Assembly: GCA_023807065.1 (NCBI GenBank)
Contig: JAJJLU010000574.1
Span: forward strand, 1-30,500
Reading direction: 5' to 3'
Origin: Isotricha intestinalis
Taxonomy: Eukaryota > Ciliophora > Litostomatea > Vestibuliferida > Isotrichidae
DNA length: 30,500 bases
Within the stretch, counting starts at the first letter, position 1; each line of letters opens with the position of its first letter. Below the pieces are notes generated by a model. That model did no database searches. It was not told the DNA's origin and saw only the letters and a program-made list of their open reading frames with translations. The position numbers and the translations under genes were made by a program. Below, in pieces: positions 9,436 to 19,700 of the stretch.

Positions 9436-11067
9436 ATGTCAATGTCTGACTATAAGATAATAAAACAAATAGGTAAAGGTTCCTTTGCTCAAGTATATGA
9501 AGTAGAAGAAAAGAAGACAAAAAAGCATTATGCATTAAAGATGATAGAAACAAATGATCTTTCAAAAGAAGATTTGGATTCAATAGACCAAGAAATTAAA
9601 ATATTAATTCAAATGGAATGTGAAAATTCAACAGAATTAATAAAATCATTCAAAGACTCAGAAAATGTATATTTAGTATTAGAATTATGTGATTCAGATT
9701 TAAGAAAAGAAATAAAGAAAGAAAATGGTTTTTCAATAAATAAAATAAGGGAAATAACAAAACAATTAAATAAAGTATTTAAATTAATGGCTATAAAGAA
9801 TATAATACATAGAGATTTAAAACCAGGCAACATATTAATTAAATATAAAAATAAAGAAAAAACAAAATTTGATGTTAAACTAGGAGATTATGGTTTATCA
9901 AAAAAATTAATGAATGATTCAAATGCTACAACAATATGTGGAACTCAAATGACAATGGCTCCTGAGATTATACTTAATCAACCTTATGATTCAAAAGCTG
10001 ATTTATGGAGTCTTGGAATTATTATTTATTTTATGTATTTTAATGATTTACCTTTTGATAAAAAAAATTATTTGAAAAATGTTTTATATAATTGTCATAT
10101 AAAAAATAAAATTGATGATGATGATTTAAATAATTTATTAGAAAATTTACTTCGAAAAGAGCCTTCAGAAAGGTTAAGTTGGGATCAATATTTTAATCAT
10201 TCTTTTTTTCAAAATAATCAAAATAATTTTATTACTTGTATTTTTGATATAACACAAAATGAATTAAAAGAAAGTATTCAAATTTTAAATGATTTTGAAA
10301 ATGCAAAAGAAGAAAATTCTGTTATTAATGAAGGAATAAATAATGAAAAAGAAATTAAAAGTAATTGTAATATTAATATTAATGATATGAAAAATGAATT
10401 TTGTTTTAATTATAAATTTCCAAAAGAAGGAAAATATTTAATCAAATATGGATTTAAAAATAATTTAGAACATATTAATTATTTATTTGCTAATTGTTAT
10501 TCTTTATTTTCAGTTAATTTTTTTAATTTCAATTCAAATCAAATTAAAGATATTAATGGATTGTTTTTTAATTGTGAAAAATTAGCTAGTTTAAATTTAT
10601 ATAATTTAAATACTTTTTTTTGTATAAATATGGAAAATTTATTTTTTAGATGTAAAAATATAATAAATTTAGATTTATCGAATTTTAATACTTCTCAAGT
10701 TAAAAATATGAATAGTATGTTTTTTGAATGTAGTTCTTTAAAACAGTTAAATATATCAAATTTTGATACTTCAAATGTTACAAATATGAATTGTATGTTT
10801 TATAAATGTTCTTCTTTAGAAAGTTTAAATTTAACTTCTTTTAATACAATAAATGTTAATATTATGAATGCAATGTTTTTTAATTGTTCAAAATTACAAA
10901 ATTTAAATTTATCTAATTTTGATACTAGAAATGTTAAAGAAATGGATATTATGTTTTTTAATTGTTCTAGTTTAAAAAATTTAAATTGCTGTAATTTTAC
11001 TTCTGATAATATTAAAAATTATAAAGGAATGTTCTTAAATTGTTCTTCTCTTGAAAATTTAGATTAA
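9436..11067 (+). CDS. Protein kinase fused to BspA-like (DUF285) leucine-rich repeats, ended by an in-frame TAA
   Basis: The start is ATG 9436 (a second ATG lies two codons on). Residues about 6-262 are a full kinase domain: GKGSFA (13-18), K35 in HYALK, E53, HRDLKPGN with D127, GDYGLS with DYG (151-153) in place of DFG, and MAPE (174-177). The sequence is nearest in feel to ULK/ATG1-like or other CAMK-like kinases. From about residue 348 to the end are about eight BspA-type repeats of about 24 residues, with consensus L-x-x-L-N-L-S-N-F-D-T-S-N-V-x-N-M-x-x-M-F-x-x-C-S-S. There is no signal peptide, so the repeats are probably cytosolic. TAA at 11065-11067 sits exactly where each repeat has Leu. 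The same frame stays open for 24 more codons of repeat-like sequence to TAA 11140-11142. Either the protein is slightly truncated or the stop is a recent nonsense change or error. Confidence 0.87.
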   Translation: MSMSDYKIIKQIGKGSFAQVYEVEEKKTKKHYALKMIETNDLSKEDLDSIDQEIKILIQMECENSTELIKSFKDSENVYLVLELCDSDLRKEIKKENGFSINKIREITKQLNKVFKLMAIKNIIHRDLKPGNILIKYKNKEKTKFDVKLGDYGLSKKLMNDSNATTICGTQMTMAPEIILNQPYDSKADLWSLGIIIYFMYFNDLPFDKKNYLKNVLYNCHIKNKIDDDDLNNLLENLLRKEPSERLSWDQYFNHSFFQNNQNNFITCIFDITQNELKESIQILNDFENAKEENSVINEGINNEKEIKSNCNININDMKNEFCFNYKFPKEGKYLIKYGFKNNLEHINYLFANCYSLFSVNFFNFNSNQIKDINGLFFNCEKLASLNLYNLNTFFCINMENLFFRCKNIINLDLSNFNTSQVKNMNSMFFECSSLKQLNISNFDTSNVTNMNCMFYKCSSLESLNLTSFNTINVNIMNAMFFNCSKLQNLNLSNFDTRNVKEMDIMFFNCSSLKNLNCCNFTSDNIKNYKGMFLNCSSLENLD

Positions 11068-11142
11068 AGTAATTTCAAAGTTAATGATAGTAAAAATTTA
11101 TTCGAAGGAATTAATACAAATTGTAACATTAAAATTCAATAA
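10470..11142 (+). repeat. BspA-like/DUF285 repeat array, period about 72 nt
   Basis: About eight imperfect units of about 24 codons, each with a conserved SNF(D/N)T, a V-x-x-M pair and MF(F/Y)xCSSL. The units are diverged in DNA, so the array is old and not a recent slippage product. The last unit (after the TAA at 11065-11067) is shorter and ends GINTNCNIKIQ at 11139. BspA-like repeats are abundant in gut bacteria and in some gut protists such as Trichomonas and Entamoeba, so a transferred origin is possible. Confidence 0.85.
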
Positions 11143-11490
11143 ATATAAAAAATAGAGATTTTATATATTCTTTATTTTTTATATATTAACTAAAAAATAA
11201 AGAATAATTAAATTAAATAATAATAGAAATTTTTGATATTTAAATCTTATGTATAAAAAATAAAAATAATTAATTTTTATTATAAAATATTTATATTTAT
11301 TTTTTCAATTTACCATCTTCTTTAATATAATAAATAAATTTTTTGTTTTTTGTTTTCTTTTTAATAATAACTAATGTATTTTTTTGAATATAAAAATATT
11401 CAGTTTTAATTGAAATTTTTTTATTATTATTATAGGGATTTTCTTTGTTTCTTCTTTTTCACTAAAGAAAATTTATTTTTATTTATAATA
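11143..11490. other. Spacer between convergent genes, with a small start-less frame
   Basis: This 348-bp AT-rich stretch separates the kinase-BspA gene and the minus-strand P-loop-like gene. Most is featureless. On the minus strand, from about 11455 down to a TAA at 11297-11299, there is a start-less frame of about 52 codons containing KTEYFYIQKNTLVIIKKK and ending YYIKEDGKLKK. It looks more protein-like than random AT sequence, yet it is bounded upstream by TGA/TAG and I found no GT-AG intron joining it to the upstream gene. It may be a decayed gene fragment or an unresolved last exon. Confidence 0.4.
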
Positions 11491-13611
11491 TTAATTATCT
11501 TCAATCTTATCTTTAAATTTTTTTTTTTTCAGAAATTGTTTATTTTTTTTTTCATTATTTTCTTGATAATCTAAAGCTTTTTTCCATTTAATTTGATTCC
11601 CCATATATTCAGTTTGTCCTGTAAACAAAATATCTAATTTTAATTGTTCTTCTTTATTTTCTTCATTAAAAATTATATAAGGAATTTTATATTTTTTTAA
11701 AAAATTAATTGTTTTTATACTTTGAGATTTGGATAAAATAAATAATATATGAAATTCATCATAATTTAAATTAAATATTGTATTTATTTTTTGAATTATA
11801 AATTGACTTTTTTTCTCTAAATTTTCTAGTATTTTTTTTATTTGATTAATTGATTTATTAAGGGAAATTTGTATTGTACATAATTTATTATCATTTCCTA
11901 TTCCTATATCAAAATCTTTATCAAAAAAATTATTTTGAATAAATAAAATTTTTCCTTTGATTTTAATATTTTCATTATTTTTTTTTTGTTCTTGAATTTT
12001 TTCATTTTTTTGAAATAAAAGAGAAATATCTTTATTCTTTTCTAAAGATAAATCATATAAATTTAATAATGAATCAATCTCTTTTATAAAATCAAATTTT
12101 CCAAAAGATGATTGTCCTCTTTTAATAATAAATTCAATATATTTTGGAAATAAACAATCTTTCATAAAAAATTCTGTTTTTTTATATATATTTGAATTCA
12201 TAACATTAACAATATTTTCTTCACTTATTCTTTTAATTATTTTTTCAAATATTTTACACTTATAATTAATAATAATATTATTTTTTTTCTCAATTTTCCC
12301 AATAAAACCTAAAGAAAAAGCAGCTAAAGGTATATTATTTAATAATTCTATAATATTATTGTCTAATTTAGTTTCTCTTCCTATTAATGTATCTACTAAA
12401 CTTAAATAAAAATTTTGATTCATTGTATTTCCTAAATAAAAGTTCTTAATTAAATTATTTATATCTTCTTCTTTTTTTTCTAAATAATTTTCTCCATGAT
12501 TAAATCTTATTATATCTAATATTGTTGGACCTACTTGAAATAAATCCTTATATTCGTTAAAATTATTTGGAAGATAAAAATTATCGAATAAATAATTTAA
12601 ACATTTTGGTTTTGTGTTTCCTAATAAATATTTTATAACTTTTTTATTATATAAGTTAGTACTATCAGAATATCTTATAAATAAACAAAATTTATTTGTT
12701 TGAAGAGAATATTCTTTAATTTCATTTAATTTATTTTGAAAGTCAATATCTTGTGAATAATGAGAAAAAATAATAATAGGAAGATAAAAATTATTTTTAG
12801 TAAAAGGAGGATTATGATTAATATATAAATCAATTATATTAAATATAATTTCCCAAATATTAGGATATATTTTTAAAATATTTGTTTTAATTAATTTAAC
12901 AAATTCAGAAAATTCATCATAATTAATAAATAAATCAATTAATGCATTTTCAATATAATTTAAAAAATCTAATATTTCATAAGTAAAAAAAGTAGAACAT
13001 TCAATATGAAAAAAAGGTCTAAATCTATTAAAAACAGAAGAACGAAATGATTTAAGTGTTAATAAAATTGTTGTTGTTATTCCTATACCATTTAAACCAA
13101 AAAATTGATATATTAAATTTTGTGGTCCTAAGAAAGAACTATTATAAAAAAAATAATGATTAGAAAAATCTTCTACATTTTTAAAATATCTATAATTATA
13201 ATCTGGGAAATGAGTTTTAAAAACTTGATGAAAATTAGAGAAAATTTTAGTTAAATTAACTTCTTTTGGTCCATTGATTAATTGTTTTAAATATTCTATT
13301 GAATTTTTAAAATCTTTTTCTGGAATAGTACATAAATTTGTTAATGAATATATTGAACATTCTTTTGTAAAATTAAAAAAAAAATCTATATCATTTAACT
13401 GAAATATTTAATTTTCTTTAATATAATAACATAGAGTGAAATTATACTTTTTTAAAAAATTTTCCAAATCATCAATAGAATAACAATATTTTGAAGCAAT
13501 TTGATTATTATCTTTATCAATTAATCTAAACATTCTTTCACCATGAGAAGAATCTCCTACTAAATTTTCTAAATTTAATAATTCAGTATTTCTTCCATTT
13601 TTTGAATTCAT
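11491..13611 (-). CDS. Large unrecognised protein with a degenerate P-loop-like motif, interrupted by an intron or a nonsense codon
   Basis: Coding sense is continuous on the minus strand from ATG 13611 to a TAA at 11491-11493, broken only by one in-frame TAA at 13408-13410. No ATG lies between that stop and 12423, but the frame upstream of 12423 is open and rich in ordinary protein sequence, so 12423 is not the real start. Removing a GT-AG segment 13386-13430 (45 nt) joins the two parts in frame and gives about 691 residues. Without splicing the TAA would truncate the protein at 67 aa. About residues 157-166 read GLNGIGITTT after a GPQNLIYQFF strand. This recalls a Walker A loop but lacks the lysine, as in some degenerate P-loop NTPases of RHS/Crinkler type; that comparison is tentative. 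A Lys/Asn-rich C-terminal tail follows. Function unknown. Confidence 0.6.
13386..13430 (-). other. Probable 45-nt intron (alternatively a nonsense codon in continuous coding sequence)
   Basis: On the minus strand the segment begins GTTATT and ends ATATAG. It contains the in-frame TAA, and its removal restores the frame across the junction (…NFTL-YFFFNF…). A shorter option ending at TTTCAG fails because it creates a stop. The donor is weaker than the GTAAAA donors of the CK1 gene. Since the frame is the same on both sides, a single mutation to TAA in an uninterrupted gene explains the data equally well. Confidence 0.4.
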
Positions 13612-14135
13612 TTTTTTAACTAAATAATTTTTTCAAGAGTGATTTATTCCAAAATATTATAAATATTATAATATTTATTAATTAAATTATCAATAAATAA
13701 TTTAATAATTAAAATAATGAATTTAAAGAATTAAAGAAGAATAATAAGATAATTTTTTATTCATATTATTAATTTCATTAAATGAAAAATAGACAAGAAT
13801 CAACTAATTTAAATATCGTAATTTTTTTAAGTTGTTTTACTTTAACTAACAAATTTAATTTGAATATTATATTTGATTTTTTTATTTTGAATATATTAAT
13901 TTATAAATAATCCAAAAGTATTTCTTAGTTAATAATTTGAATAAAATAATAATTAAAATGAGAAAAATTAATTTTATGATATAAAGTGATAAATATTTTA
14001 TAATGAAAAAAAATAAATTTTTTAAAATAATAAAATTTTTTTAAAAGTAACTTTTTAAAAAAATAATAGATTTAATCCCCGCGCTTAAAAACCAAAAATG
14101 AATATAAATAATATGTGTTAAAAAAAAAAAAAAAA
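13612..14135. promoter_or_regulatory. Divergent intergenic region with a lone GC-rich element
   Basis: This 524-bp region lies between the starts of the P-loop-like gene (-) and the Ran-binding gene (+), so it should hold both promoters. It is nearly all A/T except for AATCCCCGCGC at 14074-14084, 52 bp before the ATG at 14136 and flanked by TTTAA and TTAAA. On the minus strand it reads GCGCGGGGATT, close to an E2F/DP-type site (GCGCGGGAAA), and it includes one exact complement of the telomere unit (AATCCCC). The rest shows no tRNA, hairpin or ORF that I can support. Confidence 0.4.
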
Positions 14136-14966
14136 ATGTCAGAAGAACAAAAAAATAAACTTCTAAATAAAAAACGTGAACAAAAAGAATCAGAAGGATC
14201 AGAAGAATCAGAAGAAGAAGATTCAAAACCAGTAAAATCAATATTTGCAAATAAAAATGAAGAAGGTTTTAAATCAACAGGTTTATTTGGAGATTTATCT
14301 AATCCATCAAAAGAGCCTAAAAAATTATTTGGTGATTTAAAATCAAGTAATTTATTTTCTTCAGAAAATAAAAATTTGATTTTTGGAAATTCAACAAATA
14401 GTCTTTTTAACAACAATAATAATTCTTTATTTGGAAATTCAACTCTTTTTAATTTTGATAAAAAAAAAGAAGAAGAAAAAGAAGAAGAAGAAGAGAATGA
14501 AGACAATAATATAGGAAAATCTAATAGTCCAAATCATTATAATCCAGAAAATGAAGATAATGAAAAAGAAGATGAAAATGGTTTTAAAAAAATATATGTT
14601 AAAAAAATAGATAATTTTTATTTATTGGATAAAAATGAGAAAAAATATATTTCTAAAGGAGATGGTTATTTATCAATTGAAACTTATAATAAAGATAAAA
14701 AAAAAGGTGCTGTTATTATGTTTAGAAATAATTTTGGAGGTTTAATTTGTGAAGGTTTTTTAAATAAAAAAATTTATAAATTTGATTCTTATGAAAAAAA
14801 GTTTAAACATATTGGTCATTTTATTTTTTTAAGAAAAGTTATAAAAGAAGATAAAAGTGAAGATATTGAAGTTTCACAAAGTAAAATTCCTTTTATTAAT
14901 GAAAATGACGTCAAAAATTTTGAAAATAAATATAATGAAGCTATTAACTTTATTAGTGAAGAATAA
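14136..14966 (+). CDS. Ran-binding-domain (RanBD) FG nucleoporin-like protein
   Basis: The ATG at 14136 (MSEEQKNKLLNKKREQ) is chosen; an upstream in-frame GTG at 14115 opens only a run of lysines and is not a plausible eukaryotic start. The 276-residue protein has an acidic Ser/Glu segment, then several FG-type motifs (GLFGDL, KLFGDL, SLFGNS) at about 48-105, then a run of Glu/Lys. A RanBD occupies about 150-260, with KKIYVKKIDNFYLLD, GDGYLSIETY, the conserved V-I-M-F-R-N strand, and a final IGHFIFLRKV. This arrangement (FG repeats plus C-terminal RanBD) matches Nup50/Nup2-type nucleoporins, which bind Ran-GTP and importin alpha at the nuclear pore. RanBP3 is an alternative. Its 3' end faces the CK1 gene 125 bp away. 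Confidence 0.82.
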   Translation: MSEEQKNKLLNKKREQKESEGSEESEEEDSKPVKSIFANKNEEGFKSTGLFGDLSNPSKEPKKLFGDLKSSNLFSSENKNLIFGNSTNSLFNNNNNSLFGNSTLFNFDKKKEEEKEEEEENEDNNIGKSNSPNHYNPENEDNEKEDENGFKKIYVKKIDNFYLLDKNEKKYISKGDGYLSIETYNKDKKKGAVIMFRNNFGGLICEGFLNKKIYKFDSYEKKFKHIGHFIFLRKVIKEDKSEDIEVSQSKIPFINENDVKNFENKYNEAINFISEE

Positions 14967-15091
14967 AAATTAATAAAATAACATATTATAACTCTAATCA
15001 TAATTTATTTATTTCATTATTCATTTTAAATTTGAAAATTTATTTGTTTCTTTTTTTTTTAAAATCTATATTTTAAAATTTTATTTTTTAT

Positions 15092-16489
15092 TTAAAACAA
15101 TTTACAATCTTTCTCTTCTTTATTTTCATTTTCATTATTATTATTTCCATTAATATTTTTATCTTTTTGTTCTTTATTTTCATGTTTTTCATTTTCATTA
15201 TTATTTAAATTTAAATTTTTTGTAGCTTCGTCAGTTTTTAAAGTATTTATATCATAATTCACATTATTATTTTCACTTTGAATAGTTTTTAAAATTGAAT
15301 TTTTATTTTCTTCAATAACTTCACTATTAATTTTTAAATGATTACTTCCAATAACATTACTATTATTATTATTATTTTCATTTCCATTAAAATTACTATT
15401 ACTATATTTTCCTTCATCATTTTTATCTTTATTTTTCTTATTATCTCCTTTTTCATATTTTTTCATATATCTTTCAATTAATTTTTCTTCTTTAACAATA
15501 GGTTTCTCCTTCATCCAATCAAAGTAAAAATCATATATAATATTATTTTTAATCATAATAGAAGTGAATAATCCTCTTAAATAATCATAATCAGGATCAG
15601 CTTCAAAATCTAAATTTCTAGTATAATTAATATATTCACATAATTCACTAGGAAAACCTTCGCATAAGTCTTCAGCTTTAGTAGCTTTTTTTTTTTGATA
15701 AATTTTTTTATATCTATCTTCGTTTCTATTAACTTTTAATCCTTGCCAAGGTAAACTTCCTCTTAAAAAATACATTAAGACATAACCAATTGCTTCTAAA
15801 TCATCTCTTCTACTTTGTTCACATCCTTTTAATGCATTTATTGATGCATAACGGGCTGTTCCTGTTAATTTTTTATTTGAACAAAATTTTATATGTTGAT
15901 GTGTTCTTGATGATCTATATTTTTTACTTAAACCAAAATCTAATATATATACTATGTAATTATTCTGTAATCCCATTACGAAATTATCTGGTTTTATATC
16001 ACGGTGAATTATATTTTTATTATGTATAAATTCTATTCTATCTAACATTTGCTCTGCTATTAAACATACTGTTTTTAATGAAAATTTCTTTTGATTTTCT
16101 TGAAATAAATCTTCTAAACTTTTTCCTAATAATTCCATTACTAATACATTAAATTCTCCACTATATCCATAACTTTTTGCTGCAGGAATTCCAACTATAA
16201 TTTTTTTTATATAAATTTTTACATCCTCTTAAATAGCATAATATATATGCTTCTGATTCTAATATTTTTTGATTTGAATTTCTCGGCTCCTATTAATTTA
16301 ATTTTTTTTATTATATATATATTTTTTTACCATTTTTAAAGCAAATTGCTCGTTTGTTGTTTGATTTACTGCAGAATATATTTTTCCGAAAGATCCTTCT
16401 CCTAATTTTTTTAATGCTTTGTATTTATTGAAAAATATTTTTCCCGATACACTATCTGGTTGATTATGATGATGATGATGATTATCCAT
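15092..16489 (-). CDS. Casein kinase 1 family protein kinase, three exons
   Basis: Exons are 16489-16331, 16289-16223 and 16194-15092. Removing introns of 41 and 28 nt gives one 442-residue frame that matches the CK1 fold. It starts [10 protein letters not shown], has the glycine loop [10 protein letters not shown] (29-38) and K52 in FALKM, then [17 protein letters not shown] and [23 protein letters not shown] across the junctions. HRDIKPDNF carries D141, LDFGLSKKY carries D161, and the CK1 hallmark [13 protein letters not shown] follows. The tail after about residue 310 is Lys/Asn/Glu-rich and ends DCKLF, whose last four residues fit a CaaX-type prenylation box; membrane attachment is thus possible but unproven. 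CK1 kinases act in vesicle traffic, the cell cycle and cilia signalling; the specific role here is unknown. No in-frame stop remains after splicing. Confidence 0.92.
16195..16222 (-). other. Intron 2 of the CK1 gene (28 nt)
   Basis: The segment reads GTAAAAATTT at the donor and AAATTATAG at the acceptor on the minus strand. Splicing turns ...LRG plus T into [14 protein letters not shown], which restores the conserved CK1 GIP segment. It is phase 1. A 28-nt spliceosomal intron is near the lower limit for eukaryotes but fits ciliates, which are known for very short introns. Confidence 0.9.
16290..16330 (-). other. Intron 1 of the CK1 gene (41 nt)
   Basis: The segment begins GTAAAAAAATATA and ends TTAATAG on the minus strand. 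Splicing after the ATG codon of FALKM joins it to GAG CCG AGA (EPR), giving the CK1-typical KMEPR sequence. Unspliced reading stops eight codons later at TAA. The intron is phase 0 and almost pure A/T. Confidence 0.9.
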
Positions 16490-16756
16490 TTTTTGTATTT
16501 TATATAATTTTATTTTAATATTTTTAATGTTTTAACTTTTTGGTGAAATAAAACAAATATTTATTATAATAAAAAAATATATTATATATTTTATATATTT
16601 TTAACTTTTCCTTTTTATATAATAAAATCTAAATTAATTAATAAAAGAATATTTGAGATTAAATATACAAAAAATAACCTAAATCTGAAATTATAAAATA
16701 TTTTTCAAAATATAAACAATGTAACCAGATTTAAAAAAGTATCTTCTACTTTTTTT

Positions 16757-19700
16757 TTAAAACAAAATCAAAGCAAGAATAAAAATAGTATAAAAATTAA
16801 CTTTTAAGAAGATTCCATTAGTAACAACAACAGAATAAGGTCCAAACATAATTAAATCACTGAAATAAATAGGAGAAGGAACTTGATTAGCACAAGTAAT
16901 AAATAAATTATATTTTCTTTGAATTTTTAAAGGTTCTCTTTTTCCATTATCAGGAACTTCATATTCAATTCCATTATTATCCGCAGGAAAAGTTCCACAA
17001 TTATAATCATAACTCATACAAGAAGCTACTTCTTCTATTTGAGGAGTTCCTCTTTCTTCTAATAATAATTTCCAATAACAATTTACTGTCAATCCTTTCG
17101 AATTTAAAAAATATGCTTTCCATTTACCATATCCTGTTTGAGTCACTGGCTTTAATATATCTATTTTTAAATTTGAAGAATCTAATTTCTCATCCTTATA
17201 ATTTAATTGATTATATGCTGAATTATATTTCACATCTGAACGTTCTAAATATTGATTCGCTAAATCATTTGTTTTTACTTCTGATATAAATCTCTGGAAT
17301 ATTGTATTTAAATTATGAGATGATGATACACATATTCTATTTGATGTTGCACATACTGTGAAAGCTTTTTTTTTTGCTGTTGAATTATTATATACTTCAT
17401 ATAATTCTTTTGCAACATTTTCATCTTTCCAATGATTAGAACATTCTTCAGCTAAACAATAATAATAATTATCAATATTATATCCTGGTGCACGATACAT
17501 TCCACTTGCATCTGTACATACTATACATCCTCCACTATTATAACCTCCATTCACTCCATATAAGTATTGACAATAATTTACAAGTGCTTGTTTTACTTGT
17601 TCTGTTGGTTTATTGGAAAAATAAAATGTGTTACATTGAGTATTTTCAGGGTAAATTGTATTTATTCCTGTTCCTATTGTTCCATAACCATATGGAACTA
17701 TATCACTTGCATCATCTATATCATGATATTCTGTTGATTGAAATGCACATGCTAATTTATATGAATACCCACGGAGAAGATTTCGGAAATATAATGTTTT
17801 TTCATTTGTGAATGAATCAAAATAAAATGTTGCATATCTACGGAATATATTATTATATGCCCAAATTTTCTTAGACATATATGTAAAGTGAGGATACATT
17901 AAAGATGAAGCTTCATCGTATGTTAAACTAAAACATTCTAATTCACAATAAAGGAATGATGGGTAATAATTTGTTTTAACATTTATTTTAATATCATCAC
18001 TCTCTAATGTTGGATCATCTTCGGCATTTTGAATTGTTAATTGAGTGGAAATATCAATAGATTCTGAAATAGATAAAGTTGATAAACCCGAAGCTTCAGT
18101 AACTTGAAAAGTAGAAGGTGTAATACCATAACATTTATTAATAAAAACAGCAGTAAATTTTTGTGGACCTAAAAGAGCTGTAGTCCCAACTCTAATAGTA
18201 GTATAAACATTAGTATATCCTGTAGTAATATTTGTAATTGTTCCTGGATTAACTTTTATAGAATCAATTTCAGTTAAATCACTTACACTAGTGTCTCTTT
18301 CCCATTGGATTCTTAAAGAATCTACATTTGGTTCACTGAAATAATAATATAATCTCAATCCTGCAAAAGTGGGAACAGATTTGGGTGATTCGAAAGAGAT
18401 TTCAGCAGGAGAAAGTAATTTAACCGTAATTATTAAAGTTGGTGGAGGTATATAATCTTCATTGTTACTTTGAGTTGGAGAAACTATATACATTCCTTCT
18501 GGAGTTGTACATGGTACTCCCATATAATATGGCATTCCTTCACCATATAATGTTGGTGCTACATATTTTGATTCCATACTTTTTAATGGAGATGGGAATG
18601 TTAAATCATTATATGATGGATATAAATATGCTTTAGGATCGGGATGAGATGTATGAATGTAACAAAGGTAAAATCTTCCTGGTTGGAAAAATGCTCTATT
18701 ATATATTTTATTGTATTCTATATCTATTATATATTTGTATCTTAAATCAATTTTATTACCACGATACCATTGATATTCATTCTCTCTTTCATCTGGATTA
18801 TCATCTCCAATTATATCACTTGTATATGTATTATCATTTAATCCTGTTGTATGATAATGATGATTTTCTATATCAAGAACAGAAATTTTAAATGGATCAG
18901 TATATCCCGATTCAGGAACACTATTTGGATTGATTAAAGGACCAACAACAATTAACCAATATTTAAAATTAGGCGAAGCAGCAGGAGTATTAGTTCCAAT
19001 TGAAATATGTAATCTCCTTCCATAAATTTTAACTTCATTTACAAGAATATTTTGAACTAAATAAGGAACAATAGCTTCATTAGTTCCATATTCATCGACA
19101 GTAACAGTAGGAATTTTATTAATGAATAAATTATAATCAACAGGAAATTCTACAATAATAGTTTTAACATTCCCAGTTAATTTTGCAGAAGCAGATTGAC
19201 AATATCCATTAGCATAATCGAATCCAACTTTGAAAGTAAAAGTAGCAGATTCTCTAGGATAGAAACTACTTACAGGGGTGACAACATGATAAAATCTTAA
19301 ACCACATACATATGAAGGTTGATTTATTTTTCCTGCTGGAATTAAACCTACTCCACTTATCAAATTAGAATATATTCCATATGAATCAATGCTTATATAA
19401 TCACATGCATAATTTATTGCTGTTGTTATTAAGGGATTTACAAATGAGGTTATTAAAATATTTTTTATCTTAGATGTTGATGAAGATGTTATTGGAGCTG
19501 ATAATATTATTGTTATTATATTATTATCTTCAAATGAACATGCTAAAATTGTATCTTTTAAATCAACATCATAACACATTACTTCATTAATATTTGTGAA
19601 AGTGATTACTTCAGGTAAAAATAATCTTATTGCATTTACTGGATATGTATTTAAAACACTTAAAGTAACAGCGTCGTCTAATTTAAATTGGAAAGTATAA

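Noticed and set aside
12421..12423. ATG at 12423 as the start of a separate 310-aa gene
   Set aside because: The same frame is open and protein-like for about 980 bp upstream, so this ATG is an internal Met.
14074..14080. Internal telomere relic (AATCCCC)
   Set aside because: Only a single 7-nt unit without neighbouring repeats; better explained as part of a GC-rich promoter element or chance.
14115..14135. Upstream extension of the RanBD gene from GTG at 14115
   Set aside because: It adds only a Leu and a run of Lys from a poly-A leader, and GTG is not a likely eukaryotic start. ATG 14136 is preferred.
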